Source of the DNA: an uncultured Anaerolineae bacterium
Lineage (GTDB): Bacteria > Chloroflexota > Anaerolineae > Anaerolineales > Villigracilaceae
Direction of reading: 5' to 3'
Assembly (NCBI GenBank): GCA_903838415.1
Contig: CAILYI010000073.1
Span: 1-42,573 of the forward strand
DNA: 42,573 nucleotides
Numbering within the stretch: the first letter of the stretch is position 1; each line of letters starts with the position of its first letter. Of the stretch, positions 9,853 to 19,010 are shown piece by piece. Both the position numbers and the translations under genes were made by a program. Under the pieces are notes generated by a model, which made no database searches, was not told the origin of the DNA, and worked only from the letters and a program-made list of their open reading frames with translations.

Positions 9853-10503
9853 CTACGCGCGAACGGCGTTTTTTATGGCGGATACCGCCACGCCGAAAGC
9901 GACTTCCACGTTTAATGAGCGTTTCTGGCCCTGCATTGGGATGAAAACAATCCGTTCGCACAGATCCAACAAAGCCGGGTCCACGCCGGTAACTTCATTC
10001 CCGACAATCAACACGATGCGCCGCTGATCCGTTTCCCAGCCTGTCGAAACGGGGATTGCCCTTTCATCTTGTTCCAACGCCCACAGTCGGACTCCCTCTG
10101 CCAATAGCTTTTCAGCCAGGCTGAGAGCGTTTCGGGCCTGCGTCCACGGGATGATTTGATCTGCTCCGAGCGCCGTTTTGGCAACGGATTGATTCTCAGG
10201 TGTGGGTGTGATGCCGCACAGGTGCAGCTTTGCCACTCCCAATCCATCCGATGTGCGGAAAATGGCGCCCACATTCCAGGCCGAACGCACGTTGTCCAGC
10301 AGGGCTTCCAGCGGCGGGCTATCCGTTGACTCGGGTACTTTGGCGGATTCTTTGTCCAAAGGGCGTTCCAGGGCCGCCTGTGTCGGTCCAAGGCATAGTG
10401 GGCAGCGTTCTCCAAACGGATGAGCCTCCACCAGCGGATAGCGTAACAGGCAGGCTGGGTTTTCACATTCGCGAATCTGATAGGTGTTGCGGTGTGTCGT
10501 CAA
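9853..10503 (-). CDS. SPOUT-family (TrmH/SpoU) RNA 2'-O-methyltransferase with N-terminal zinc ribbon
   Basis: A 216-residue protein. The C-terminal half is a trefoil-knot SPOUT methyltransferase with the three conserved motifs: NVRSAWNVGAIFRTSDG (motif 1 with the catalytic Arg), VGNEVTGVDPALLD (motif 2) and FIPMQGQKRSLNVEVAFGV (motif 3, knot and SAM site). The N-terminal 40 residues hold four cysteines, C13/C18 and C34/C37, which look like a zinc ribbon for RNA contact. The target (rRNA or tRNA ribose) is unknown. The start is a TTG at 10503 without a clear RBS, so the first residues are uncertain. A -10-like TAAAAT is at 10531-10536. Confidence 0.88.
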   Translation of the reverse strand: MTTHRNTYQIRECENPACLLRYPLVEAHPFGERCPLCLGPTQAALERPLDKESAKVPESTDSPPLEALLDNVRSAWNVGAIFRTSDGLGVAKLHLCGITPTPENQSVAKTALGADQIIPWTQARNALSLAEKLLAEGVRLWALEQDERAIPVSTGWETDQRRIVLIVGNEVTGVDPALLDLCERIVFIPMQGQKRSLNVEVAFGVAVSAIKNAVRA

Positions 10504-10579
10504 TGGGTTGGCCAGGGGATGAGATAAAGGTTATTTTAACGGAAAAAAGGATACGGGTTGTTATTTCCCCACAAAATAA

Positions 10580-10610
10580 GCCAGGGACGAGGTCAATCCT
10601 CGTCCCTGGC
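10580..10610 (-). terminator. Terminator after the acyl-CoA synthetase gene
   Basis: Perfect 13-bp stem GCCAGGGACGAGG / CCTCGTCCCTGGC (10580-10592 and 10598-10610) with a five-base loop, eight bases past the stop. On the minus strand TTATTTTG follows. Confidence 0.85.
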
Positions 10611-10617
10611 GATTAAT

Positions 10618-13377
10618 CTACAGCGAGAGTGACGCTTCGATCATCCCGGTTTTTTCATTGGTTGCAAAACTGGAAAATCCCGCTTTGCGGCATAATTTCT
10701 GCATGGATTCGTTTTCACGAGAAATGACGGCCACGACCCGTTTGATTTTTTCATGTTTGGCCGCGACGATCAAACGGCGGACAAGTTCCATGCCGATGCC
10801 TTCGCCCTGATATTTGTCGCTGGTCAGGAGACTCATGCGGGCGTCTTCGTCATCGCCGCGGAATTTACTCAGGCGGCCGACGGCGAAGATGGCGCGTTCG
10901 CCGTTTTCCTCGCCTTCCACGACCAGGGCAATTTCACGAGCGTAATCGCTGTGACAGACGCGCGAAAGACGTTCGTGTGTCACGCGTTCGCTGAGCAACA
11001 TCGGTGAGAGGAAGCGCAGATAAACCGAGCGATCGGAGAGCGTTGTGTGGAATTTCTGCATGAGCGGCTCGTCCTCGGCGCGGATCGGGCGAATGACAAC
11101 TTCGCGCCCACTTTTCATGGTCCATGCGCCTACGTAGCGGTTGGGGTAAGGGCGGATGGCGAGTTTGGGCAGAGCGCTTTCGGCGGTATCTTTGCCATAA
11201 AGCACCACGCGCCCATCCAGTGCCAGCAAGCCTTCGGGCGAGGCGATCAACGGATTGATATCCAGTTCCTTAATCCAGCGCTGCTCGACAACGAGTTGGC
11301 TAAAGCGTACCAGTAATTTTTCCAGCGCATCCAGATCTACCGGTTTGCGGCCGCGGACGCCTTTGAGGGCGGTATAAATCTTAGTGCGTTCAATCATGCG
11401 GCGCGCCAGGGTGGTGTTGAGTGGCGGCAAGCCCAAGGCGCGATCTTTGAACACTTCCACCAGCTGGCCGCCGGTGCCAAAGAGCAATACCGGGCCAAAC
11501 TGCGGATCGATGCTCGAGCCGATAATCAGCTCATAGCCTTCAGCCTTGATCATCGGTTGGACGGTGACTCCCAGGAAATGCTCGGGGCCCGCTTTTTCGC
11601 TGACAGATTTCTTGATGGTTTCAAAAGCGTTTTCAACCGCTTCTGCATCCTGCAGGTTGAGGATGACGCCGCCGACATCGGTCTTGTGGGTGATGGTCTC
11701 GGAGTGAAGTTTGACGACAATCGGGAAGCCGAGTTCAGCCGCCATTTTGCCCGCTTCTTTGGCGGAAATGGCGATCAGGGTTGGGGTGGTGGGGATGCCG
11801 TAAGCAGCCAGGAGTTGTTTTGATTCTGCTTCGGTCAGCAGTTCCCGGCCGGTTTCACGGACATGGTCAATAATGGCCTTGGCCGCCACTCTATCCGGGC
11901 CACTGCCCTCGTCATCGGGCAGGGAGGGAGTTTCGTAGAGAGTTTTCAGGTTGTAGGATGACTGCCACATGTAGGTAAAGGCCCGCGCCGCGTCATCGGG
12001 ATATTCAAAGGTGGGGATACCGGCTTTATTGAGGATGGCTTCCCCGGCGGCAACTTCCTTGCCACCAGACCAGGAGGCCAGGATCGGTTTGTCATAGCTT
12101 TTGGAATAGGACTTGAGTGCTTCCGCCGTGGCGGTGGGGTCGGTCATGGCTTGTGGGGTCAGAATGACCAACAAGCCATCGCTGCTCTCGTCTTGCGCGG
12201 CGACTTCGAGTGATTTGGCGTAGCGCTGCGGATCGGCATCGCCGATGATATCGATCGGGTTGTTGTGACTCCAGGAGGCGGGCAGGAATTCGTTCAACTT
12301 TTCCATGGTCTCGGTGGAGATTTCAGCCAGCTCGCCGCCTGTCGTGAGCAGCGTGTCAGTAGCCAGTACGCCCGGACCACCGGCATTCGTCAGAATGGTC
12401 AGGCGCGGACCCTTGGGACGGGGCTGGCGTCCGAGAACTTCTGCCATCGAGAAAATTTCGCTGATGCTGTTGACGCGTAAAACGCCGGCGCGGCGGAATG
12501 CCGCTTCGAGAACTTCATCCGAACCGGTCAATGAGCCGGTGTGGGATGCGGCGGCGCGAGCGGCGCCTTCGGTGCGACCGGGCTTGATGACGATAATCGG
12601 CTTGCTCAGGGCCACTTCGCGGGCCGCTGAAAGGAAGGAACGCGCATCGCCAATCGATTCCATGTAAATCACGATACTATCGGTGTGCGGATCGTCACCC
12701 AGATAGTAAATCAGGTCGCCCCAATCTACATCCAGCATCGAGCCCACCGAAACGAAAGCTGAAAAGCCGACATTTTCTTTGAAGGACCAGTCCAACACTG
12801 CGGTGCATAGCGCGCCCGATTGGCTGATAAAAGCCACATGTCCTTTACGAGCCATACCGGCTGCGAAGGTGGCATTCAAGCCGCTGATAGGATTCATTAC
12901 GCCCAGGCAGTTCGGGCCTACGACGCGCATATTCCCCTTGCGGGCGTTTTCGAGCAATTGACGTTCCAGTTCGATCCCGGCGGCGCCGACTTCCTTGAAA
13001 CCGGCTGAGATGACGATCGCGCCCTTGACACCAGCCTCGGCACATTCAGCGATAATACCGGGAATGCTGGTGGACGGGGTCACAATTACCGCCAGGTCGA
13101 CCTGGTCGGGTACGTCTCTGATGCTGGGGTAAGCTTTAATTCCGAGCAAGCTGGGGCGCTTGGGGTTGATGGGAAAAACCGCGCCTCCAAAGGGGCTGCT
13201 GATTAAATTCCATAAAATTGTGCGGCCAACACTGCCTTCTTTTTCGGTGGCACCAATCACGGCAACATTTTGAGGAGCGAAAATGCTCTTAAGTGGGTTT
13301 GCCGCATACTGGTAAACATCATGGGATGGGTCAAGGCGAGTCCAGGCTGCGCTGTTTGGGGTGTTTGTGGTGGTCAT
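10618..13377 (-). CDS. ADP-forming acyl/acetyl-CoA synthetase fused to a GNAT domain (Acd/Pat architecture)
   Basis: A 919-residue protein. Domains in order: CoA-binding Rossmann domain (about 30-130, [14 protein letters not shown]), succinyl-CoA-synthetase-like and Ligase_CoA domains (about 150-460), ATP-grasp (about 510-730, [20 protein letters not shown]), and a GNAT domain (about 745-919, acetyl-CoA loop [10 protein letters not shown]). The phosphohistidine motif SHTGSLTGS is intact (His279). Enterobacterial Pat acetyltransferases share this layout but are reported to have lost the catalytic His, so I favour an active ADP-forming synthetase that makes ATP while releasing acetate from acetyl-CoA. 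The GNAT domain may acetylate proteins. SD AAAGGA lies before the ATG. It sits directly downstream of the acetyl-CoA pathway cluster but behind its terminator. Confidence 0.85.
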   Translation of the reverse strand: MTTTNTPNSAAWTRLDPSHDVYQYAANPLKSIFAPQNVAVIGATEKEGSVGRTILWNLISSPFGGAVFPINPKRPSLLGIKAYPSIRDVPDQVDLAVIVTPSTSIPGIIAECAEAGVKGAIVISAGFKEVGAAGIELERQLLENARKGNMRVVGPNCLGVMNPISGLNATFAAGMARKGHVAFISQSGALCTAVLDWSFKENVGFSAFVSVGSMLDVDWGDLIYYLGDDPHTDSIVIYMESIGDARSFLSAAREVALSKPIIVIKPGRTEGAARAAASHTGSLTGSDEVLEAAFRRAGVLRVNSISEIFSMAEVLGRQPRPKGPRLTILTNAGGPGVLATDTLLTTGGELAEISTETMEKLNEFLPASWSHNNPIDIIGDADPQRYAKSLEVAAQDESSDGLLVILTPQAMTDPTATAEALKSYSKSYDKPILASWSGGKEVAAGEAILNKAGIPTFEYPDDAARAFTYMWQSSYNLKTLYETPSLPDDEGSGPDRVAAKAIIDHVRETGRELLTEAESKQLLAAYGIPTTPTLIAISAKEAGKMAAELGFPIVVKLHSETITHKTDVGGVILNLQDAEAVENAFETIKKSVSEKAGPEHFLGVTVQPMIKAEGYELIIGSSIDPQFGPVLLFGTGGQLVEVFKDRALGLPPLNTTLARRMIERTKIYTALKGVRGRKPVDLDALEKLLVRFSQLVVEQRWIKELDINPLIASPEGLLALDGRVVLYGKDTAESALPKLAIRPYPNRYVGAWTMKSGREVVIRPIRAEDEPLMQKFHTTLSDRSVYLRFLSPMLLSERVTHERLSRVCHSDYAREIALVVEGEENGERAIFAVGRLSKFRGDDEDARMSLLTSDKYQGEGIGMELVRRLIVAAKHEKIKRVVAVISRENESMQKLCRKAGFSSFATNEKTGMIEASLSL

Positions 13378-13458
13378 AATAATCCTTTCGATTTTCCGCT
13401 TTGCGGATGAAATAATGGCTATGAATAAAGATTGTGAAATTTAGAACAAAGACAATCT

Positions 13459-13464
13459 ATTATA
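13459..13464 (-). promoter_or_regulatory. -10 box of the ADP-forming synthetase gene
   Basis: Minus-strand TATAAT at 13459-13464, about 80 bases before the start codon. It lies just beyond the terminator that closes the upstream cluster, which argues for independent expression. No good -35 box is seen, because that region is inside the terminator stem. Confidence 0.45.
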
Positions 13465-13472
13465 CGCCCAAA

Positions 13473-13508
13473 AAAATAAGTGACAGGCAGTCGCCTGTCA
13501 CTTATTTT
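13473..13508 (-). terminator. Terminator closing the acetyl-CoA pathway cluster
   Basis: Perfect 16-bp stem AAAATAAGTGACAGGC / GCCTGTCACTTATTTT (13473-13488 and 13493-13508), loop AGTC. On the minus strand it runs into a seven-T tract. It stands 22 bases past the stop of the last cluster gene. Confidence 0.92.
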
Positions 13509-13530
13509 ACATGCGAAATGTCCCAAGTTA

Positions 13531-13818
13531 TCAATCCAAATTGCGCAATTGAGCTTCCATGCGCAGCGCAAAAAGGATCGCTTGCAGGTTTAATCCGCGT
13601 TTACAGGCGTGGGAGGCCTCTTGCAGGACCCGTTCAGACCAAACTGTGCGACAGGTGAGTACTTCCTCGTCATCAAACATGACCATCTGGATGATGGTTG
13701 TCAGTGGCACATCCATATCAGCCGCCGATGGTAAATCACACATCTGACATTCCCGGCAATGGTAGACATCCTGTCCGGTGGCGGTTTTGACGATGTGTCG
13801 CAGCGAATGAGGTGACAT
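13531..13818 (-). CDS. Short HdrC-like protein with degenerate Fe-S motifs
   Basis: A 95-residue protein that I read as a shortened relative of heterodisulfide reductase subunit C. C21-x2-C24-x2-C27 is followed by a Pro-Ser and then the 'MD.P...I.MV' segment typical of HdrC. The fourth cysteine of that motif is missing. Of the second motif only C56 and C72 remain, and the C-terminal helix LNLQAILFALRMEAQ matches the end of HdrC modules. It could hold one iron-sulfur cluster or zinc, but not two normal [4Fe-4S] clusters. It is the last gene of the cluster, 27 bases after the GNAT gene and downstream of metVF. HdrABC partners of MetVF are known in acetogens, but no hdrA or hdrB is present here. 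The assignment is by eye. Confidence 0.6.
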   Translation of the reverse strand: MSPHSLRHIVKTATGQDVYHCRECQMCDLPSAADMDVPLTTIIQMVMFDDEEVLTCRTVWSERVLQEASHACKRGLNLQAILFALRMEAQLRNLD

Positions 13819-13845
13819 ACTTTGTCGAGACAGGACAGGCCTAAC

Positions 13846-14412
13846 TTAAAATTCTTCGCCTTTGGATTGAAGATTCAGCACCAAATAGGCTACATCACAG
13901 GTATCTCCATCTGGAAACATAAAAAAGTCTTCAAGCTGCGCCTTGGATTCGAATCCCAGTTGCTCAAAAGCGCGGACGACTTTGGTCTGTTCGGCAATTA
14001 CCTCGCCGATGATGATACGGATATCCTGTTTGCGCGCCATATCGATCAAGGCGCGGGTCATCTTCATGCCCAGTCCGCGTTTTCGGAAATCTTTGGCGAG
14101 GAACATACGATATTCGGCGACGTGGCGTTTCGGACCTTCAAAAAAGTTTAACGATGCGCAGCCAACAATTCTATCCTTTACAAGCGCCAACAAGGGTAAC
14201 ACCTTGTTGTAATCAAGCTCGTCACACCAAGCATTGATCAGAGCCTGATTTTTTACATTGTGGCGCATGTAGCGCAGATCGTCATCTGCAACGGCGCTGA
14301 AAAAGTCGATCAAGTGCTGCCTGTCTTCGCGCACCATCGGGCGCAGCAAAACTCGGACACCATCTTTCAGCGTGATGACATCTCTATGGGTTTCGATTTC
14401 TTTGACAAGCAT
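13846..14412 (-). CDS. GNAT-family N-acetyltransferase
   Basis: A 188-residue single-domain acetyltransferase. The N-terminal part IETHRDVITLKDGVRVLLRP resembles the GNAT domain fused to ADP-forming synthetases. The acetyl-CoA loop is FRKRGLGMKMTRALID, and the late motif VVRAFEQLGFES is present. A strong RBS (GAGGAGG) precedes the ATG. It lies 33 bases behind metVF and 27 bases before the HdrC-like gene, so it is very likely co-transcribed with the acetyl-CoA pathway. It may acetylate a lysine of a pathway enzyme, but the substrate is not known. Confidence 0.85.
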   Translation of the reverse strand: MLVKEIETHRDVITLKDGVRVLLRPMVREDRQHLIDFFSAVADDDLRYMRHNVKNQALINAWCDELDYNKVLPLLALVKDRIVGCASLNFFEGPKRHVAEYRMFLAKDFRKRGLGMKMTRALIDMARKQDIRIIIGEVIAEQTKVVRAFEQLGFESKAQLEDFFMFPDGDTCDVAYLVLNLQSKGEEF

Positions 14413-14445
14413 TTTGCCTCCTCTTGGTGGCTGGCTGCTGGGTGG

Positions 14446-15942
14446 TTATGCGGTTGTGGGTGCCTTGCTGACAGGTTCAGGAGCGACAAAGCCTTTTGGA
14501 AGCAATCCGGCTTCAGTGACAATCCGTGGAACGATATCTTCCCAGCCGACGGGCATGATGTGAAGCCCGTGGATGCCCTGCTTGCCTTTAATCCGCTCGA
14601 TGATTTCGAGTGCGATTTTGACGCCCTCTTCCTGAGCGCCCAGTGGGCCGCCTTTGGTGGTGGCGTCGTCCATGCGGTCGAGAATGACCTGAGGAACGAA
14701 TACACCCGGCACCTGAGTCATATAATGCGCCATTTTGGCACTCTTGAGTGGGGTGATGCCGATCATAATGTAAACTTTATCCAAAATATTGCGTTTGGCA
14801 AGTTCGTTGAGCCAGATTTCCATCCGATCAGGGTCATAGACCAGGTTGGTCTGGAAGAATTGCGCCCCGGCGTTGACCTTTTTGTGCTCGCGGATCGCCT
14901 GGAATTTCGGGTCAGACGCGAAGGGCGCCGCGGCTGCTCCGAGGAAGAACTTGGGTGGGAATTTGATTTCGCGACCATCAAGATAGTGACCTTCATCGCG
15001 CATGCGGCGCAGAATCCAGATCATCTGGACGGCGTCCATGTCGTTGATGTCCATGCGTCCGCGCGGCTGTGGGGCCAGGACGGGGCTATCGCCGGTGATG
15101 CAGAGCATATTGCGCACACCCAGGGCCGAAGCGCCCAGGATTTCGCCCTGCAGGCTGGCGCGGGTCCGGTCGCGGGCCGCGATTTGCATGACAGGTTCTG
15201 CGCCAGCATCGATGGCGAACTTGGAGCATGCCCAGGATGTCATACGTGGCGTGGCGGATGCGTTATCCGTGAAGTTGATGGCGGTGACGTAAGGTTTGAC
15301 GATGTTAATATTTTCAATCAATTTCTTGGTGGAAGTGCTCAGCGGCGGAGCAATTTCACAGGCTACAACGAATTCGCCGGATTTGAAGGCTTTTTCCAGG
15401 TTCGAGACAGGTTCGGTGTAAGCCGGGGCGTGATACTCATTATCGCCCTGCCACCATTCCGGTTGACGGACGGAGCGGAATACCATATCCCAGGTTTTCC
15501 AGCGGGATTCGCCCTGATTCAGGACCAGGCTTTTGAATACCTTGCCGGTTCCATTTTTCTTGATACAACTGGCCACATCTCCCCAGGTTTCGGTGCCGAC
15601 TTTTTCCCAGTCGAGCGGCGGCAGCACTTCCAATAGCATTTCTTCGCGCCCCAACTTAAAGGAGCGTTCAAAAATTTTGTACCAGATGCAGGGACGAGTC
15701 TTATCCACGTAGCAATGTTCAGGCGTTGAGCCGCCGCAAGGTCCGTTGCGGAGACCTTTGGGACATTCCATTGGACAGATGAAGGCTGTTTCCTGCAGCA
15801 TGCAGTTTCCGCACATCCGGCAGCCAAAGAGCGGGCTTTTGATGGCGAATTCGATATTTTCCATTACGATTTTGCCGAATGACTCTTGCTTAAAGGGTGA
15901 ATAAGCAGGCTGCCAGCGTCGGCCGGGGGTAAAAATGGGCAT
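14446..15942 (-). CDS. metF: MetV-MetF fusion: methylenetetrahydrofolate reductase with MetV-type Cys-rich N-terminal domain
   Basis: A 498-residue fusion. Residues 1-about 180 match MetV, the partner of acetogenic methylene-THF reductase. They hold eight cysteines (C41, C44, C47, C56, C60, C69, C77, C85) in CRMCGNC...CPMEC...GPCGG, fit for a zinc or Fe-S site. Residues about 185-480 are the MetF TIM barrel with CEIAPP, TDN (225-227), ITGDSP (283-287) and the FQTNLVYD segment. It reduces 5,10-methylene-THF to 5-methyl-THF, the methyl donor used by AcsE. In Moorella and relatives metV and metF are separate genes, so the fused form is a real difference. SD GGAG is just upstream. It follows acsE after a gap with a 12-bp hairpin. 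Confidence 0.92.
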   Translation of the reverse strand: MPIFTPGRRWQPAYSPFKQESFGKIVMENIEFAIKSPLFGCRMCGNCMLQETAFICPMECPKGLRNGPCGGSTPEHCYVDKTRPCIWYKIFERSFKLGREEMLLEVLPPLDWEKVGTETWGDVASCIKKNGTGKVFKSLVLNQGESRWKTWDMVFRSVRQPEWWQGDNEYHAPAYTEPVSNLEKAFKSGEFVVACEIAPPLSTSTKKLIENINIVKPYVTAINFTDNASATPRMTSWACSKFAIDAGAEPVMQIAARDRTRASLQGEILGASALGVRNMLCITGDSPVLAPQPRGRMDINDMDAVQMIWILRRMRDEGHYLDGREIKFPPKFFLGAAAAPFASDPKFQAIREHKKVNAGAQFFQTNLVYDPDRMEIWLNELAKRNILDKVYIMIGITPLKSAKMAHYMTQVPGVFVPQVILDRMDDATTKGGPLGAQEEGVKIALEIIERIKGKQGIHGLHIMPVGWEDIVPRIVTEAGLLPKGFVAPEPVSKAPTTA

Positions 15943-15970
15943 GGCTGTCTCCAGTGTTTATTTTTTCATA

Positions 15971-16013
15971 AGCAGTGACCAGTCACGAAACCGTTTTTCC
16001 CCTGGTCACTGCT
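15971..16013 (-). repeat. Intercistronic inverted repeat between acsE and metVF
   Basis: Perfect 12-bp arms AGCAGTGACCAG / CTGGTCACTGCT (15971-15982 and 16002-16013) with a 19-base loop. No T-run follows on the minus strand, so it is more likely an mRNA stability or processing element, or a weak attenuator, than a full terminator. Confidence 0.7.
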
Positions 16014-16025
16014 AGGTTTTGATGA

Positions 16026-16949
16026 TTACTGGTTTAAATAACCGTCGGCGTAAATGACTTTGTTGAGCAGAATTTGCGTTGTCTTCCAGATGGCAGCTTG
16101 TTCAGGGTCGCTCATGTTGAAGTCTTCAGGTTGCGGTTCTTCGCTGGCCGAAGTTCTTTCTGCAATCTTATTATAGACAAGACCGAGCGAGTTGCTAGTG
16201 TCTTTTGTCTCAATCCAGCGTATGACATCGTTTTGTTCATTGTCAAATGGATTGGCAATCATCATTTGCAAGCCAACGCCCATCAACATGGCCAGATAAA
16301 CGCGGTTGATCAGCGGGCGATTCTCGTTCGGCACGGCATTGGAGACATTGCTCAGGCCGACAGAAATCAGCGGTGCCGGATCCCAGGCGTATTGCAGCGT
16401 GCGGACAGTTTCGATGAGCTGCGGGCAATACTGCTGGCAGCCGCTGGTGGTCAACACAAGCGGATCAATAATCAGGTCGCTCATTGGAAAGTCGATTTCC
16501 ATCATGCGCGGAATTAACTTTTCAACGGCAATGTTGACGCGTTCGTCCGCGCCGACGGGGATGCCTTCAGCTGCCATCGTCAGGGCGATGACCTTGGCGC
16601 CGTATTTCTTCGCCAGCATGGGGATTCTCTCCAGGCGATCCGGTTCAGCGGAGGTCGAGTTGAGGATGGGCTGATTTTTCTTGATGGTTTTCAGCGCGGC
16701 TTCCATGCCGTCGACGTTGGTGGTGTCGATCGAGAGTGGTACATCCACCACGGATTCGACCGCTGAAACAATCCAGGGGAAAACTTCCGCCCAGTCTTTT
16801 TTGCGAGGTCCGAGGTTGATATCCACAGCACTGGCGCCAGCCTCTACTTGTTTGACCGCCAGATCCATGAAAAATTCACTGTCGCGATTGGTGAGGGCTT
16901 CTTTGACTTTTTCTGAAATGATATGAATGTTTTCGCCGATGATGTACAT
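16026..16949 (-). CDS. acsE: 5-methyltetrahydrofolate:corrinoid iron-sulfur protein methyltransferase
   Basis: A 307-residue TIM-barrel (pterin-binding, DHPS-like) methyltransferase. It transfers the methyl group of 5-methyl-THF to the cob(I)amide of AcsCD. Visible features are the N-terminus IIGENIHIISEKV, the pterin-site strand AVDINLGPRKKDW, the VPLSIDTTNVDGMEAALK segment, ILNSTSAEPDR, and SVGLSNVSNAVPNENRP near the end of the barrel. The start at 16949 has a strong GGAGGA eight bases upstream. The frame runs eight codons further to 16973 without support. It lies between the corrinoid activator gene and metVF, in the order of the reaction sequence. Confidence 0.95.
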   Translation of the reverse strand: MYIIGENIHIISEKVKEALTNRDSEFFMDLAVKQVEAGASAVDINLGPRKKDWAEVFPWIVSAVESVVDVPLSIDTTNVDGMEAALKTIKKNQPILNSTSAEPDRLERIPMLAKKYGAKVIALTMAAEGIPVGADERVNIAVEKLIPRMMEIDFPMSDLIIDPLVLTTSGCQQYCPQLIETVRTLQYAWDPAPLISVGLSNVSNAVPNENRPLINRVYLAMLMGVGLQMMIANPFDNEQNDVIRWIETKDTSNSLGLVYNKIAERTSASEEPQPEDFNMSDPEQAAIWKTTQILLNKVIYADGYLNQ

Positions 16950-17039
16950 TTTTCCTCCGAAAGATGGATGCAAGGGATATCTTGAATTGCGATTTGATGC
17001 GTAGTGCGTACCAGCCGGGTGGAACTGACGAAATACGCT

Positions 17040-18998
17040 TTACGCCGGATGTTTTGCGAACGCCGCTTCAACCGTTGGAAATTTCGCCATATCGGTATGC
17101 GGTAAAAACAGCGCAGATGTGAATGCTTCATAGAAGGAATTGTCCGCCGAAAGCTCGATGTATGTCATGCGGTTGGCAATATCCTTTACGCGTTCCCGTT
17201 CTTGCGCGCTCAGTAAGGTGTAGTACGCGCCCTTTATCGCGGTATTTCCGAGGAAGCTGAATTTATCCCAGGGCATATCGGGAAGCAGGCCAATCTGCAC
17301 CGCTTTTTCAACGTTGATATATTTACCAAACGAGCCGCCGATGAACATTTGCTGAACATCATCGAGACTCATGCCTACCTGTTCAGCCAGCACCGAGAAA
17401 CCGGCGTAGATCGCTGCCTTGGCGCGCAGCAGATTGTCAACATCCACGCGGGTGATGATCACATCCTGGCCGGACTCCGTTTCGCTGCCCCAGGCTACGA
17501 CATATTCGCCGCCATGGTCACCTTCGCGTACACGCTTGGTCGGCAAAGTAAGATTGACATTGCCCGCTTTGTCGAGTACGCCCGTCAGGAACATCTCAGC
17601 GATTAACGAGATTAACCCTGAACCGCAAATTCCCTTGGCTTTGGCGCCGCCTTTTTCGTTGGGTTTTCCAGCTCCTATGACGCGGATAGTGGGTTCATAC
17701 GTCTCGTCATTAATCCAAACTTCTTCGATGGCACCGCTTGTGGCGCGCATGCCGTTGACAACGCCCGCGCCTTCAAAAGCCGGTCCGGCGGAACAGGCAC
17801 AGGTCACCAACCAATCGCGATTGCCCAGCACGATCTCTCCGTTGGTGCCGATGTCGATGAACAGGGTAATCATTTCGGTGGTATCAACGCCGCTGGAAAG
17901 CACGCCTGCGGTGATGTCTGCGCCGACGTAACTGGCAACGCCCGGCAAGCAGTCGATCAAAGCATCCGGGCAGAAGTTGAGGCCGAGTTCGTGGCTCGCC
18001 ACAAAAGGTGGATGGTTGACTGACGTGACGAATGGCGAAAGCCGGATCGAGGCGGCTGGAATTCCCAGCAAGAGATGGATCATCGTTGAGTTGCCCGCAA
18101 TCGTGGCTTTGATCACGTCCGAAGGCTTGGCGTGGATCTTCTTGCAGGCTTTTTCACTCAGCCGGTTGATGGTTTCGACCACCCGCCGCTGCATTTCCTC
18201 GCTGCCGCTGCCTTTACTGGCATAGATGATGCGACTGATGACATCTTCGCCCCTGGAAATTTGACCGTTATATTCGGCCACCTGCGCCATGACCTTGCCG
18301 CTGGTTATATCGACCAGCCACAGGCTGACGGTGGTTGTGCCGATGTCGATTGCGGCGGCCCACAGCGGGTCGTCTTCATCGATCAGGCCGGGGACAACAT
18401 CCAACAGGCGGATCGTTTTGATGTTTTCGTCGATGATTTCCTGGTCGGTGATGACGGTGACTTGCCAATCATCGCTGCGCATGACCGCTCCCAGCCGCTT
18501 GAGCAGGCTGATCGAGCAGGAGACATTTTCCAGCTTATATTTTTGGCGCAGCGCGGTTTGCAGGCGGCTCCAATCGTCGGTCTGATCATCCATGGAAGGT
18601 GGATTGAGTCTGACACTATAACGACGGATATTTTGCGACCAGGTGAATTCATAGCCATCCGGCACGCTGACTTCGGCGGCTACGCGGTCCGTGGTGAGAT
18701 TTCGTTCAATTTTCTCTTGCTCAGGGACAAGGATCCCCACGTCGCTTTCGACAATGGACTGGCAGGCGAGCGCAAAACCCTGGTCAATCGCTTCGGTGGA
18801 AAGTCGCAGGGTGGAACGTCTGCGAATGTCTCCGGCGGTGACTTGAACTGCGCAGCGACCGCAGCGGCCCTGACCACCGCAAGGTTGGCCGACATCAACA
18901 CCGGCTAATTGGGCTGCATCGGAAAGCAAAGTTCCCGTCGGTACCGTGACGGTGACTTGCTTATTTTCGTGAGTGAATGCGACGGTGTGGTTGGACAT
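17040..18998 (-). CDS. acsV: ASKHA-domain corrinoid activation protein with N-terminal [2Fe-2S] ferredoxin (AcsV/RACo type)
   Basis: A 652-residue protein that reduces inactive cob(II)alamin of the corrinoid Fe-S protein to cob(I) in an ATP-dependent way. The N-terminal plant-type ferredoxin has C40-x5-C46-x2-C49 (PCGGQGRCGRC) and a distal C79. The rest is the RACo linker and the ASKHA ATPase with AAIDIGTTTVSLWLVD, IDIGTNGEIVLG, CSAGPAFEGAG and FIGGSFGKYI. An in-frame ATG at 19019 would add seven residues, but it lies inside a 14-bp hairpin arm and has no RBS, so I prefer 18998, which itself has only a weak RBS. It lies between acsC and acsE. Confidence 0.92.
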   Translation of the reverse strand: MSNHTVAFTHENKQVTVTVPTGTLLSDAAQLAGVDVGQPCGGQGRCGRCAVQVTAGDIRRRSTLRLSTEAIDQGFALACQSIVESDVGILVPEQEKIERNLTTDRVAAEVSVPDGYEFTWSQNIRRYSVRLNPPSMDDQTDDWSRLQTALRQKYKLENVSCSISLLKRLGAVMRSDDWQVTVITDQEIIDENIKTIRLLDVVPGLIDEDDPLWAAAIDIGTTTVSLWLVDITSGKVMAQVAEYNGQISRGEDVISRIIYASKGSGSEEMQRRVVETINRLSEKACKKIHAKPSDVIKATIAGNSTMIHLLLGIPAASIRLSPFVTSVNHPPFVASHELGLNFCPDALIDCLPGVASYVGADITAGVLSSGVDTTEMITLFIDIGTNGEIVLGNRDWLVTCACSAGPAFEGAGVVNGMRATSGAIEEVWINDETYEPTIRVIGAGKPNEKGGAKAKGICGSGLISLIAEMFLTGVLDKAGNVNLTLPTKRVREGDHGGEYVVAWGSETESGQDVIITRVDVDNLLRAKAAIYAGFSVLAEQVGMSLDDVQQMFIGGSFGKYINVEKAVQIGLLPDMPWDKFSFLGNTAIKGAYYTLLSAQERERVKDIANRMTYIELSADNSFYEAFTSALFLPHTDMAKFPTVEAAFAKHPA

Positions 18999-19010
18999 AC
19001 ATTCCAGGTG

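Noticed and set aside
10618..13377. Reading this gene as a pure protein acetyltransferase (Pat) with inactive synthetase part
   Set aside because: The phosphohistidine motif SHTGSLTGS is intact and ATP-grasp looks complete, so an active ADP-forming synthetase is more likely; the GNAT role stays possible.
14260..15636. Open frame of 458 codons on the plus strand opposite metVF
   Set aside because: Antisense to well-conserved MetVF and GNAT coding sequence, with no recognisable motif; it is explained by codon bias of the real gene.
778..17018. Shared 12-mer CCGGGTGGAACT in two intergenic regions (about 779 and 17006)
   Set aside because: Dozens of repeated 12-mers are expected by chance in 42 kb, and flanks do not match.
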